Below, in pieces: positions 21,085 to 33,881 of a stretch of DNA of 64,000 nucleotides. The notes beneath the pieces were generated by a model. It saw only the letters and a program-made list of their open reading frames with translations. It did no database searches and was not told the DNA's origin. The position numbers and the translations under genes are program-made. This DNA comes from Humulus lupulus (lineage: Eukaryota > Streptophyta > Magnoliopsida > Rosales > Cannabaceae), in contig NC_084798.1 of NCBI RefSeq assembly GCF_963169125.1, positions 106,161,970 to 106,225,969 of the forward strand, in the 5' to 3' direction. Position 1 is the first letter of the stretch; the number at the start of each line of letters is the position of its first letter.

Positions 21085-21560
21085 ATGAGTCTAGAGCAAC
21101 GACCCCCAAAGAGGTATAAGGGGGAGAACGATTCGAAAACCTCTACAGAGGAAGATGCACGAGAGGTTCATTTCCCCCACAGCAACCCACTGGTGCTTAC
21201 CGTTCATCTGGCCAATATGAGAGAGCATCGAGTCCTCATGGACAATGGTAGTTCCATTGATATCTTATATCGCCCCGCATTGGAAAAGATGGGCTTAGGC
21301 ATCGATCGGGAACTTGAAATCCTATCATACCTCCTTATACTGGTTCATTGGGGACTCGATACAATCTCTAGGAACAATCGAGTTAGCCCTCACCATGGGG
21401 GAGAAACCCAGACAAATCACTGTCATGGCAAACTTTGTTGTAGTAGATTGCACTTCAGCTTTCAATGTGGTATTAGGGAAGCTCTCCCTAAGAAAATTGA
21501 AAGTGGTAACCTCGATATATCACCAGTTTGTTAAATTCCTAGCCCCTGGGGGATAGCAGG
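21085..21560 (+). pseudogene. Element F protease
   Basis: Aspartic protease of the Tat type. [20 protein letters not shown] precedes the active site [12 protein letters not shown] at about 21237-21275. A frameshift near 21320 moves the rest to another frame, which reads [35 protein letters not shown] and [15 protein letters not shown]. That order (NGSS, GTIELPLT, YNVVLG) is the family's. Weak similarity (GEQK, ARECYKTSL) continues to about 21610. Confidence 0.85.
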
Positions 21561-21839
21561 CATGAAAGGAGAACAAAAGTAAGCGAGAGAGTGTTATAAA
21601 ACCTCTCTCTGCACAGCTTCCAAGAAACAAGAACCCATGCTGATAATGACACATGGAGGCATAAACCCATAGGAATTAGACCCCTGAGTCACTGAGGAGC
21701 CTAGGGCCAAACCTGGGGATGAGTTAGAAGAGATTGTTGTGATGAGATAACTGTTAAGAAAGTTGAAGGTTAGAAGGAACCTTTGAGAATATGTAAAGGA
21801 GAGGCTAGTGAAGTTTCTGGAGGACAACCTTGACGTTTT

Positions 21840-22105
21840 GCTTGGAGTCATGAAGACATGGTAGGGATAGACCCTTCAATCATGTGTCATCACCTAAACA
21901 TCGACCCCAAGGCATGGCTTGTGAAGCAGAAGAGGCGAGCACTTGTTCCAAAATGATATGCAGCCCTGAAGAGGAAGTTGACAAATTAAAAATGAATGGA
22001 TTTATCCGCGAAGCGTTCTACCCAGTATAGTATCAAAACCCATGCTAGTCCCAAAGCCAAATGGGAAGTGGAGGACTTGCGTGGATTTTAATAACCTGAA
22101 CACCG
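21840..22105 (+). pseudogene. Element F reverse transcriptase, N-terminal remnant
   Basis: Broken frames encode DMVGIDPSIMCHHLNID, KQKRRALVPK, a frame-shifted match to the KLKMNGFIREAFYP region, and KPNGKW then RTCVDF ending at about 22100. These correspond to RT motifs seen in element A (MVRTDPAVISHVLNI, PKPNGKWRTCMDF). The sequence then switches to an LTR fragment at CTGAACACCGACC, so nothing after the first RT motifs remains. Confidence 0.75.
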
Positions 22106-22832
22106 ACCAATGTGGTTATTAGTCAAGGGTTTAAAGGCTCGGCTTATGAGTCGAGGGCAGAAATAGCGTGCTGAACACCGACCAATGTGGTTAAGCTAAC
22201 CAGGAAGTGTGATATTCACTTGAGTGGCCCTAAGGCCGCCTGAAATAATAAGCGACAGGTACGCTTGGCAAGCTCTAAGGCTGGTTATATGAGGAATAGG
22301 GCACTAGGCATTGGAGTGGCTTTATAGTCACTTATTTGGATTGATTGCATGCATGAGTAGGGTTATAAATGCTAGGCATGCTAATTATGAATATGTGATC
22401 TGATTATTTACTGCTTATGAGCATAACTATGATTTCTTGTTGAGCCTTGGCTCACAGGTGCTAAATGGTGCAAGTAAAGGAAAGGAAAAGTTGGACCAGC
22501 CATGAGTCGAAGAGCTTCAGAGGCAGAGTGTACATATGCGGCCTTCTCATCCGCGACGATCGAGGTTATCAGTTGGAACTAGGGTTGTACCCTAATTTTT
22601 TCGCCTAGGTCAGCTTTTGTGTACATTTTGAGTTGTAAAAGTTTTAAACATTGTTGGGATCCCATTTATTGAACTCAAACTCTTCTAATGAAATGGTTGA
22701 GTTTTGAACTAAATTTTTAGTATCTAAATCTGTGGTAGTTTTTAGTTACACGTTTTAAGTCCAAATTACTCATTTAGCGAGTTAAGAACTATTTAACTGC
22801 ACAGTGTAATGGTTCTGTATTAGGAGAATATT
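22106..22832 (+). repeat. 3' part of a Tekay-type LTR
   Basis: Contains the shared block (GAGCCTTGGCTCACAGGTGC, then GGTGCAAGTAAAGG, about 22442-22480), the ACATATGCGGCC region and the end AATATTACA at 22832. The 5' part is missing. A 23-base word beginning CTGAACACCGACC occurs twice (22106-22128 and 22171-22193). The right edge lies inside a copia LTR, so this LTR had probably inserted there. Confidence 0.7.
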
Positions 22833-23473
22833 ACAATTCAGTTCCATAATTAACCCTTAAGGGAACACTTATTCGATTCGTTATAAAAGTATGGATTCCA
22901 TTATTGTAAATCATGTTCCCAAGCATTCATGATATCGAATCTCCAAAACAAAATTCATTAGCCTCATTTTACTAAGAAACCATAATGAGTAAATCAAAAG
23001 ATCCAATAAAAACAAATAGAAGTTCATGAATACTCAAGATTTAGATTGTTCTACAAATTATCATCTCTTATGACAAGAATTAAATCTTTATGTCAAACAA
23101 CAAGTTTATAAAGATAATTAATTCTCATCGTTCTTGTCAAATATAATCTTTATTATATACAACACCTTTACTAAGGTGTCTATCCACATTAGTAATTTGA
23201 ACCTAGATCACTTGCATCCCGTATTCTTAGTAAAGCGCACTAGTAACCATTCATTAAAGATTCCATTCTTTAATATGTTACTAACTATTTTATTCATTAT
23301 ATATGATCTTAATTCTATCGTACTAATACAAGGTCATATTCTCTTGAATGAATAAGAAATTTTCTTGATATTATTATATAATTAATTCAAACAATAATTA
23401 TAACGTTCAAATATAATAATTTTTTTAAATCAATGAAATGTCTTGACATGATTTAATGTTATTATTCCTAACA
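22833..23473 (-). repeat. Ty1/copia LTR fragment, minus orientation
   Basis: On the minus strand it starts TGTTAGGAATAATAAC at 23473. It matches 38074-38421 over its first 345 bases and 52362-52425 over its last part (GTTCCCTTAAG, GGAACTGAAT). It is thus an uninterrupted copy of the junction that is split at 38074/52362, and it proves that the split pieces belong to one LTR. Confidence 0.8.
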
Positions 23474-24352
23474 ATTTCTACATTATAATAATCCATTCCG
23501 TATGTATGAATATGAATTTGATGGTGATAAACTTGCTTCCAATCCCATGCTAGTGTGGAAGTGTTTGAGAGAGTTAGTGAATTGGTGTATCAGTTCAGGA
23601 AGGTTATCCCAATTATAAAAGATAAAGAAAAAGGGAAACAGAAGGGGAATATGAATGGGAAAGGGAAAATGATCAAAGAAGTTGTAAAAGTTAAAAGTAT
23701 TCCCACCAAAAATAAACGTATGGCTGAAGATGCTTGTTGGAAGAAGAGATCGATATTTTTTGAGTTGGAGTAATGAAAACATCACTTATCATGCACGTTG
23801 AGAAGAATTCCTTTGAAAACATAATTGGAACTTTTCTTAATATTCTAGGAAAGACAAAGGATGGTGTTGCAGCTTGACAAGATCTACTACAAATTAGAAT
23901 TAGGACTGATTTAGGTCCTCATGGTAAAGTCAGTGAAAGTAGAAAGTTTTTACCAGGTTCTTGTTTCAATCTCACAAGGGAAGAAAAACGTCAAGTTTAT
24001 GAGACTTTGGCCAATGTAAAAGTCTCATATAGTTATTCATAAAAAATCCTCAATTTGGTTTCAATGAAAGATTTAAGGCTTATTGGGCTTAAGTCACATG
24101 ACTGTCATTCTTTAATGCAAAAAATACTCCTTATTGCTATTAGGGGAATTTCTCAAACTCATGTTGAATCTGCAATCACTAGGCTGTGTCTGTTCCTTAA
24201 TTTGTTCCAAAACTATTGATGCATCATCTCTAAAGCCCTTACGAAAGGAAATTGAGTTTACATTGTGTTTGCTCGAGAAAAATTATCCTCCATCTTTTTC
24301 CAATATAATGCTTCACTTAACTGTTCCTTTAGTTAGGGAAGTTGAGTTAGGT
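23474..24352 (+). pseudogene. CACTA (En/Spm) transposase remnant, TNP2 type
   Basis: Three frames together give the order of a plant TNP2-like transposase C-terminus: VFERVSELVYQF, then DACWKKRSIFFELE (23555-23773), MHVEKNSFENIIGTFLNI and GKTKDGVAA (about 23790-23875), FLPGSCFNLTREEKRQVYE, SMKDLRLIGLKSHDCHSLMQ (about 24062-24120), and SAITRLCLF. In another frame follow CSKTIDASSLKPL and YPPSFSNIMLHLTVPLVREV (to about 24345). The last part is the domain I know as DUF4218. It has several stops and frameshifts, and the catalytic N-terminal part is absent. Confidence 0.85.
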
Positions 24353-26430
24353 AGAAGTTTCAATCGACATTCATCATGGTGCTCACTCGATCGATGCATG
24401 ACAATGAGATGGAACAGCCTAGTGGGCAGGAGGCCCATCATATTGTTGCTCCCACTGAAAGGGGCGCAGATGTTCAACAACATCCTGAAAAACAACTGGT
24501 GGGTCAGGATGATCCTTGGAGTTCATCATCACTCCCACCAAATCCTAATCCAGGATATTTCACAGCCGTCGAGATGGAAAATCCCCAATTAAGGAGCCAT
24601 CTCACTAGTTCAAACAGACAGATAGAGGAGGTCTTGGCTCGGATACCCCCTCTTGCAATCGACATTAATGTCGAAAAAAGGCAAAGTGGATCTCATAAGT
24701 CCCACAGGAATAACCAGTCTAAACCTAGTCGTTTTGTTAGGACCACCACTTCATGCTCTGTGCCTTCAGAGAGAAAACACTGGAGTGCTCAGCCCACTGG
24801 TCATCACTTGGGTCATCATCAGCATGTCCGTCGGCCAGTCAGAACTGCGACCCCCGGCTCCGTGCCTTCTTAAGAGATTCCCAGGAGTGCCCCAACAATC
24901 CACCAAGGGGGTTGGGACAAGTTCATGGTGGCAAAATGCGTTAGCGAATCCTCCTGCGCCACAATCATAACCCAAGGCACAGACAACTCGGGACATTGGG
25001 GTAGATCTGGGGCAGGCTAATTTAGTTCATCCTGATGGAACGAGGATAACCTCGTCAATTAGGCATCCGCCATCACCGGTTAGATATCCTACACCACCTC
25101 GCCCATGTGAGATGCTCTAGCTCATGGGAGCAATAGGAGAAATCCTCCCCTGTCAGTAGATACGCCCCACGGGCACGTGCTGAGAATCCAGGTCCTCGAT
25201 CTCAGCCATTGGTTGTATTTTTTGCAAATGGAAGTTACTAGATGTGGAGCCGACATGGAGGCAGGTCTGAAAACGACTTGAGAAATCATCTGAAATCAGC
25301 ACAAAGTTCCCAGTATGATCGACAGCCCGACCTGCGCGATCATTTGAACTCACAAAGAAGGTACCCAACTCGTAATGAGGGTGTTAGTTATACTCGACAT
25401 GAGAGAGGTCCATTTATCGCACATGACAATGGGAATATCCCACCTAACTAAGCTCAGACTTGGAGGGACAACAAACCATCAAACACATACAATAGGATGG
25501 GAGTTGTTGAACAACCCCCATCTAACATAGAAACCAAGGACCTAACCCTTGAGCTACTGGCCTTGATGGAGGAACAGATGAAGATGCTCTGATTTAGAAA
25601 GAGGACGAATGATTGCGACTCAAATGAAGAGCTCGAACCTTTCGCTCCAAACATTGCTGCAGCTACATATCCTATTTGCTTTAGGATGCCAAACATGCCG
25701 ACATTTGATGGAAATACAGATCCAACGATCACCTCAGGATGTTCAACACAATGATGATGGCCCACAATGTTAGGCTCGATCTAAAGTGTATCTTGTTCCC
25801 CGCGACGCCAGACAGTTGTTAAAACAATACTAGAAGCATTCGATAAGCTCATGGAAGAAGTTGTCTTCCGAGTTTAAGAGAGCATTCTGAGCTTCACAGG
25901 CAGCTCTTGTAGAGGCCGATTCATTGGCCAATGTAAAACAACAACCTGGTGAATCACTGAAAGCATATCTGAGCAGATTCGCCAATGTTGTAGCACAAGC
26001 TAGGGACGTTGATGATAGCTCCAAGCTCATGGCGATGAGGACAAGAATCCTAGTGAGAGGTGACCTATGGCAAGAAATCAAACAAAAAGGAGTTAAAAGT
26101 GTAGATAAATTCTTAGCTCGGGCTCCGGAGTGGATAAACCTGGAAGAGGTGCAATCTGTTGTTGCACGAACCAGCCAGGCCCCTATCCAACCCACTTGAG
26201 CGCTGAGAGATGTTGCAGCTATGGCTCAACCTGTTACCAAGAATAATCAAGCAGGAAATAACAAGAGGAAGGGGAATGGTGAGGGCGACCAGAATGACAC
26301 AAAGAAGAAAAATTATGTGGAGAAATTCATGCCCGTTTATGCCACCTACACCGACCTAACGGAAACCCGAGAACATATCTTCCTGGAAATTTCTAATCGC
26401 CTCCTGTGGAAGAAGCCATAACATTTAAGG
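24353..26430 (+). pseudogene. Element G gag (Tat type)
   Basis: The start MVLTRSMHDNEM at 24376 is the usual opening of Tat-group gag. The first frame runs to 24873 and is rich in Ser, His and Pro. After several frame changes come MPTFDGNTDPTI (about 25690), a gag domain with QQPGESLKAYLSRFANVV (about 25930-26000), KSVDKFLARAPEWINLEEVQ (about 26097-26155) and YATYTDLTETREHIFLE (about 26339-26390). The order is the same as in A and F. No LTR precedes it; the left side abuts the CACTA remnant. Confidence 0.8.
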
Positions 26431-27131
26431 CATCAGAGGGCAAAGAGAGACCCCTCAAAGATTTTCTGATTCCATAATGACATCAGTGATAACAACGATG
26501 ATTGTCGACAGCTTAAGGATGAGATTGAGACTCTCATTCAAGCTGGAGCATTAGCCCAGTACGCCCGAAATCGGGTAGTTCCCAATAAACCTGCCATGCA
26601 GAATCCTCATCTAGCTCCAGAGGCCCCGACAGGTCAGCCTGGAGCATAAATGAATCAAGTCGACCCTCCCCCATAATAGGAGGAGGTATAACAACTATTA
26701 TTAGAGGACCTCATTTGGCGGGCACGAGCAGTGGGGCCGGGGCCCAAAAGAGGTATATTAATGAGTTGAAAACTCATAATGGTGTGGAGTTTGTCCTAGA
26801 GCAGGGTTTATCAAAAAAATAACGGTTGGAAAAAGAACCAATCATTTTCACGGAAGAGGATGCTAGCCGCGTTCAATTCCAGCACAATGACCCGCTGGTG
26901 GTAACCGTGCAGCTCACTAACCGAAGGGTACGAAGGATACTGGTGGATAACGGAAGTTCCGTAAATGTACTTTTTAGGTCTACCCTAGAAATGACGGCAT
27001 TGTCTGTAAAAAATTTGAAGCGACCTCAATGACTCTATAAGAATTTTCAGGTGATGGAACGGTGGCCATAGGGACGATCGGACTGGAGGTTACATTGGGA
27101 GAAGTGTCACGAACTGTCTCTAAAATACTTG
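26431..27131 (+). pseudogene. Element G zinc-knuckle linker and protease
   Basis: A linker with DCRQLKDEIETLIQAGALAQ (about 26505-26565) precedes the protease frame at 26826-27032. It reads IIFTEEDASRVQFQHNDPLV and the active site ILVDNGSSVNVLF. A stop at 27030 and a frameshift follow. The element is cut at 27131 by insertion of Tekay element D, whose LTR starts at 27132. The RT part that should follow is not found on the far side of D because of later rearrangement. Confidence 0.8.
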
Positions 27132-29470
27132 TGTAACGCCCTGGATAACCAAGATTGTTATACTGTGTGTTTAAAATAGTGCAGGACTTGCTAATGAAGT
27201 CATTTAAATGAAACTTTCATCATAAAGTCATAAACAAGTTAGGTTTAAAATATTTTGGTCATAAACGAATAACATTCATTAAAATAAATGTTTAATACAT
27301 GGGATCCCAAAAGCACGGTTTAAAGGACAGATTTACAAAATTTCCAAAAATTATATACAATCAAGGCCACTCTAATGGAAAAAATACACATTTTAGGTTT
27401 CCGTCCCTGTACAATCCCTCGACCGTGGTGGACGAGCAGCTGACAATGTACACCTCGCCCCCAGAGCTCTCCAACTCATGGTTGAATCATCTTACCCTTG
27501 CCTTTACCTGCACCACGTAGCACCTGTGTGCTGAGGCCGAGCAAAAAATCCATAACATCATAGCAAAATCCATAATGATAATCCAACAATAACAATCAAA
27601 TACTACATAGAACAGTAACCACACATTCAACATGTCATACCGATCACCCACTCAGTGGTGACAAACAATGCATCACAAGCATTTATCTCGCATTTATCAA
27701 GCCCTAAGCATCAGATTAGCAATAATAAACACATTAATAATCAACTAGTTAAATATAATCCACAAACAATACTCAGGGTCAATGCCCTTAGGCCACACCC
27801 CTTATTTAACCCACTGACTCTGGCTCACTTAGGCCGAGCTCAGTGATTATATGGCTATCCTCAGCTATCAGTGGCCGAGACGCGTCCTATGCACAAATAT
27901 CAATTCTGGCACTCTGAGGCCGATTATTTCATGCTCACATGGCATATCATAATCATACAACATTGTATTCAAATATAAGGAACCCTAGTCCCAACATAGC
28001 CACATAAACGGGTGAAATTTTCTTACCTTGAATTCCGAGTGGAGGTGATAGAGCGGTCCCGAGCACGATCCTCAGTCCTGAGCCTTGGCGATGAATCTAG
28101 TCATAAGGGTCAAGAGTAACCATCAACTTCCAACCAAAATAAATACCTAGGAGACAGAAACTAGCCTTCGAGACCTCAATTTCTACTAAACTGGGTTGTA
28201 GAAATTGCCCCGAGCGCCTAGGTTCAAACCATGGAGCCCTAATAATTCTTGGAACAATTCCAAGGCGGGTCACGACTTGGCTTACTGATTCATGACTTGC
28301 CCCAAGTCAGAGAGCATCCCAGGCCAGAAGGGCCACATGCGCCGTGACGCCCCCTGGCTAGGTCGCAGCGCCCCCCCTTCGACCCAGAAATATTCTGGGT
28401 TTTCCTCCTCCTTCTCCCAGCCAAGAACACCAAAGATAGGCCCAGAATTTCCTTAACCAACCTCCCTAGATCATCACTAAAACAACTACAAATTGGGACC
28501 CATAATCACATATTTTCATCCTATAATCCCCAACAATTAAACAGGAATGAACACTCCAATACAGACACAAGAATCACAGCTGTATCCCCTGAAATTTCTA
28601 CTCAACTCCTCAATCAAAATAGACCAACCAACACTTATAATTCCATCCAAATTCGGCCAGAAACTTTAAAGTTGATGTTCTAAAATCTTACCTCAATTTA
28701 TAGCTCAATTTCCCAGCTGAAGTTTCTTGGTTAATAAGCCTTAACTCCTTAAGCCTTCCCTTAAATTTAGCTTTAAAATCCCAGTCAAATGCCCAAGCTT
28801 TTGCCCTTCTTTTCCCTTCCTAGCCTTTGAAACAATTGAGAGAGAATGAGAGAGAGAAGAGTGTGAGGGAGAAAGAGCTGAAGACTTCTTTTTTTTTTCT
28901 TTCTTTTCTGCTTAGTTCTAGATACCTTTATGAGTGTATCCTTAAACTTGGGAAAATACTATTTTACCCTTCCAAGGTTTTCTATCATCAAATGGCCCCT
29001 AGAGGTAAAAGGGTCATTTTTCTCCCAATTCCCTCTAACTCCTCGAGTGTTCCTAATATTTAACCAACACCTAATAATTCCCAATATATTCTCTAAATTC
29101 CCAAAAATACCCCTAGGTTTCCCCGAGCTGGGTATAAATCCCCACCGTGACTATTTCGCCAATCCACTCACTAGGACCGTCTCGAGCCATACAGTGTGAA
29201 TATATCCACATAATAATGTGATCACAATAATTTATCACATATAATCATATTTATGCCCTCAACAGCTAAAATTACAAATATGCCCTTGTATGCTAAATAG
29301 GGCCCACATGCACATTTAATACTCATAAACATGCATTTATTCATATCCATATAATCATGCATGCCACATAATCATGCATTTAATCATTTATTCACATAAA
29401 TACCAATTATGCCCTCCCAGCACACTAATCAAGGCCCTTAAGCCTTATTAGCAAATTTTGGGTCGTTACA
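27132..29470 (-). repeat. Element D 3' LTR, 2339 bp
   Basis: Reads TGTAACGCCCTGG at 27132 and ends TTTTGGGTCGTTACA at 29470 on the plus strand. In sense it starts TGTAACGACCC. The ACCTGCACCACGTAGCACC block is at about 27505. A patch with GCGCCGTGACGCCCCC (about 28340-28370) corresponds to the CpG-rich patches of sister LTRs. Confidence 0.9.
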
Positions 29471-29484
29471 ACTATCCCCTCCTT
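29471..29484 (-). other. Polypurine tract of element D
   Basis: The minus strand reads AAGGAGGGGATAGT directly before the 3' LTR. It is preceded by the words TTTCAAGGACAAAATT, the usual tail of Tekay-type pol (compare TTTCGAGGACGAAATTT in intact elements). Confidence 0.85.
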
Positions 29485-32400
29485 ATAACAATTTTGTCCT
29501 TGAAATTTATTCGAACACATCAGGTAATAAATCTCATACCTCTGACCATAGCTCCCGATCCCAATTCTTTACCTTTTATCCTTCAGTAACACTCTTACTA
29601 GAGTGTCAATCTTGTTCCATAAGATCTTATCTTATATCTATAATTTTCATTAACCTTTCCTTGCACAATGACTCTGTTGAAACCCCAGGGTTTGCTTATC
29701 ACATCAACAGTCATTTTCCCGTTTTGTCATTTGCACCAGTAATACTTATAAGCCACCACCCACCCTAGGGTAAGGCTAACTTTTAGTTCCTCGGCCTAAA
29801 CCTTGGTACGATCTCAGAACTCTTATTAAATCTGGAGTTGAAACTCCCTTTCTTCCCCAGAATATCTTACTCTTTCTTGTCTACAATATTTGGAGAAATA
29901 CAAATCTCCCGTCTTGGAACTTCGTGTTCTGATACTTGAATCATACGAACTCTTATGTCCTTTCAGATAGGTAGATACTGCTGCCATAATAATTCTAATA
30001 ACTTCATTGGTTTCCCCTGAGCCAATACTGAACCATGATACTCACTGTCTTTCATTTCTCTACTTAAATCCAGTACCTTTCCCTTTTATCTTACCATATC
30101 TTATGCCAGGTCACCCTAGCCGTAATATGACATTCATCATTGTGACTATTTCATCAAGGGACTATATTTTTCTTAATATCCCAAACACTTGCACATTCAA
30201 TGCATAATTCTTTAAAATAACCATTAATTCTTCTGATTGCCATTCTATCTATAGACAGCCAATACTTCTAGGTTCCAACCTTATTCCCTTCATTCTCTAT
30301 TTCCTTTCTAGAGCTTGGAAAAATTAAAGGGTCTCAACCCGGCAGTAACAATTACCATGCCACGTTACCAGTTTACACGAACCAAAGTGTGTTAACTCAA
30401 TTTGCTAAGTTGAAACCTACCATGTCCAATCATCTTACTTGTAGTCTAATGTGGTCCACTCTTACGATCCACCCCTATACCCTTTTACCTCCCAATGTAC
30501 GAATATAAGATCTTAATATCCATTTAAACTCCCTAGTTACAATATGCCTTAGGAGGTAGTACGATGTTCATTTAGGATTTCCATCTTAACATCGATTCCA
30601 TCGGATCACTCATCCGTTCTTCATATCTTAACTCAGAATATGTGGTTTGGTTCTTCCCCACTTCCACAAGATCCTCATTCTGATATTCATGGTCCATAGG
30701 GATATATTCGTCCACAACCCATCGCATGTACTATATCACTCTCAATCATTACCTTGTCTTACCTTACTGTAACCCGTGGCGTCCTATCAAACCGGCACAG
30801 ATCTTCCCAAGTTAGGGGGTCAGCTTCCAAATAAATTTTCCCCTTGTGCAATCAAGGGTTTCTAACGTGAACCATCCATTAATTCTTACTGGATCTTGGT
30901 CTTAAGATTATTCCTCTACAAATGACCAAGTGCTCAAATCCCTTACGCTATGCATTCACCATTAACTTAATGTTCCATGTATACCGGCCATGCTCCCATT
31001 CTTTCACCTACCACGAAGCACAAATCATCATCCCCTCAGTCTATATCTGGGCACGTCTCAGCCTTTGATGCATCGCTTACATTTTCATGTTAAAAAGAAA
31101 GACAAGGTCCTTCACATTACCCTTCCGTATCCATCCATTACACATGGATTCCTATACCACAGGGTGTTAATCAATCCTTATTTTGTCTTCTAAAAATTTG
31201 ATACAAAATTATCCATTTTGTCTAACCTTAGGTGCTTCTGTCATTCCAATCTCTGGTGTAGCTGCCTTCGAAGATACTTCAGGTAGTAGATGACATGTCC
31301 ACCGGTCTCATTGTGCTTCTTATCCCTCAGGCATTATTCAGTCATTTCTTTGTGGCTTCTGATTGAATTTCTTCATACTTGATCCCTTCTCTTCCTATAA
31401 CAAGACCTTGAATACCCTTGGTGAAATCGAAGTTGATACCTTTTGGAGCCTTGCCTGTAACCCTGCTTCTTCAGTCTTAGTGTCATCAATGTAGTAGTCG
31501 TCAGCATTCTGCTTCTAATTGGGGAGTAGATCAACACATCCCTAATGAATCTGGATGTGCCTTATCCATATTGTTCTTGTACTCTCTGCTTGTCGAACTT
31601 ACCTGTGTTGTTGAAACATAAGTCAGTTGAGAACGTTTACTGATAATCCTTCACACCTCACTTGGTACAAGTAATAATTCCTGAAATGTCTCTTTCCTTG
31701 ATCCTCAGTTGGTAATAACTAGACCGAAGATCAATTCCTGAAGACATTGTCCTATCTTGTAACTGGGTATTTAAACTTGTCATCCTTAACAGGAGATGTC
31801 AACGAATTCCATGATACAATGCTCTGTCTATTCCAATCCTAGGAAAAATACTTCTTCAAATGAACCAGTAATACTTTCTTCCAAACTAATACCATTCTTC
31901 ATATTGTCCCTAATACCAAATATGTCCATAGCCAAATCCTGAAGCATACCCAACAACTCCTTACATACCCATCTGAATCCTTACTGACCAACTCAGTTTC
32001 CATTTAGTCCAACTAATATACTTCAAGTGATGTCCCCTACAATCCATGGTTGTCCCTTATCTAAAAAATTAACTCCCACTTGGGCTCATATGATGAGCTC
32101 AATCACCTTCACTACGAACCCCACCCCCCCCCCCCCCCCCTCGTGTTATTTCTTGCATTCCAATTCTTCTTTTAGAAGTTTATAATTCATCCCCAACAAG
32201 AACTATTATCTCAAGCCCCTTGTACAATAGCCTTGAGACATACACTTCATATCTGAACCTCTCCTGGGAGATACGCAACACCATACTCTTTCAACTCGTT
32301 ATATAAAAAAGAACGAGGAATATTAAGTCAACTGCTCACCTCTGAGGAACTAGCCTCGGGCTTCGAATGTAACAAGACATTCCAGTCTTCCATTCTCTAA

Positions 32401-33866
32401 TCCTGGGCAATCCCTAATCCACCCTAACATACTGAACCATTCCATGTGAATAACGTATCCTTACCTCGCATCTTTCCAGATGGCATCTCCTGCTTCTTAT
32501 GCATACTGAATAACTTCACCAGGCCTCATCACTGTCTTGACGGCTAACTTGTAAACTATACCCCTTCCTGTCAAAACAAGGAGTCATAGAACTGTCAGGG
32601 GTCCTTCTGTTCCAATTACCGAGCATCTGCCCTTACTAAATACCTCAAATGAGAATATTGTCATCTGCATTTCTTTCCCTATGGAAATTGCACTCCATAC
32701 CTCATTCCTTATATCTTAAATAACATGGCCCTCCCTACTTCCCAAGCACAGATGAAAATCTCAAGCAATGGAGCGGCCCTGATGCTCAGGGTCATCCCAG
32801 AGTTTAGTTCTTAAATGAATCATCATTTCCGACTACATCCGCTTTTATCAACTTCCAAAGCAGATTGACAAACCCACCAACTTATTGACATAATATGTCG
32901 TTGTCTTACCATTTTAAACCAAGTTCATAAACCAAGTTCACAGTAATCTCTTTTATCAAATCACTGTCTGAATTCCTCCCAACCCATCATGTCAACATTT
33001 CGGGTTTGGGGTCCCACTACTTCTGGCTATTCTTCTGCCACAAATGGTTGGCACGGCTACTCTATCATGACCTATTATCTTCATAATATCAAGGATGGAA
33101 TAAGCTATACCCATCCACTATTCAATTCTTTAGCAAATCCAAACCCTCCTCAAAACCAGAGGATAATGCCTCTAAAGCCTTCCATATAGTAATTCTTATC
33201 TGTTTATACCTTCAAGTTAAACCAACACTGGTACCCCTACTGTAAAAATATACAAAGCAACTCTTTCCCCAGCAAAACCCGGTGTTTCACCCATCTAATC
33301 TCCTCTATCAAACCTCACAGCTTTACTCACACACCAAAGAACATTTGCTGCGAATTTCAGGGGCAAATGGAGGATTCCAACCCCTCAGCCTTGATCTTCA
33401 TATCCAAAACCATCCCTCGGGAAAGTCCAAACAACCACAATAATCATTCACACATAAAGCATAACAAACACCAATCTACATTACTATGCACTAACTATCA
33501 AATTTCATTACTACCAAATACACTCTTGTTTACCATGCTTTCCATGTACCAACAAGAAAATAAAGCATATAAGTTCCATTTAAACAATTAATCACATGCA
33601 ATCAATATACAAACCATTATCCAATTATTCATCCACATGCGATAGCAATACTAATAAGCACGCACAATATCATCACACAACAGTCAAGGGCCATGCCCTA
33701 TCAGTATCTCATGCTCCCTATTAATCATACAAATTAATGCACTCATATTCCATTAAAGCATTTAAGCATATAATCTCATGTATTCAATTACAAACCCTGA
33801 GTCGAGCTTGTCTTTAGCGGCAACTGTACATGTCCAGCCAATCTTCCGGACCCTTAAACATAGACG
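29485..33866 (-). pseudogene. Decayed internal region of element D
   Basis: No frame longer than about 80 codons survives on the coding (minus) strand. Recognisable RT words are IDLRSSYYQLRIKERDIS at about 31690-31745 and DVLIYSP at about 31520-31545. These two motifs are closer together than in an intact RT, so a deletion lies between them. A run of 17 C lies at 32124-32140, an unstable site and possible sequencing problem. The rest, including the place where gag and integrase should be, I cannot resolve by eye. Short plus-strand frames such as 30007-30207 and 32989-33189 are chance. Confidence 0.6.
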
Positions 33867-33867
33867 G

Positions 33868-33879
33868 CTCTAATACCAA
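33868..33879 (-). other. Primer binding site of element D
   Basis: The minus strand reads TGGTATTAGAGC two bases after the LTR end. This is the initiator methionine tRNA site with one change from TGGTATCAGAGC. It confirms the minus orientation and the LTR edge at 33882. Confidence 0.85.
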
Positions 33880-33881
33880 GT

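Noticed and set aside
23134..23355. 73-codon frame, with a similar frame at 38076-38321
   Set aside because: Both are parts of the copia LTR read antisense; their similarity reflects LTR homology, not a gene.
32124..32140. Run of 17 C as a biological feature
   Set aside because: A homopolymer in a decayed element; slippage or sequencing error is the simplest explanation. Kept only as a note in the element D entry.
30007..33591. Scattered plus-strand frames of 60-75 codons
   Set aside because: They are on the non-coding strand of decayed element D, with no motifs and no spacing that suggests exons.
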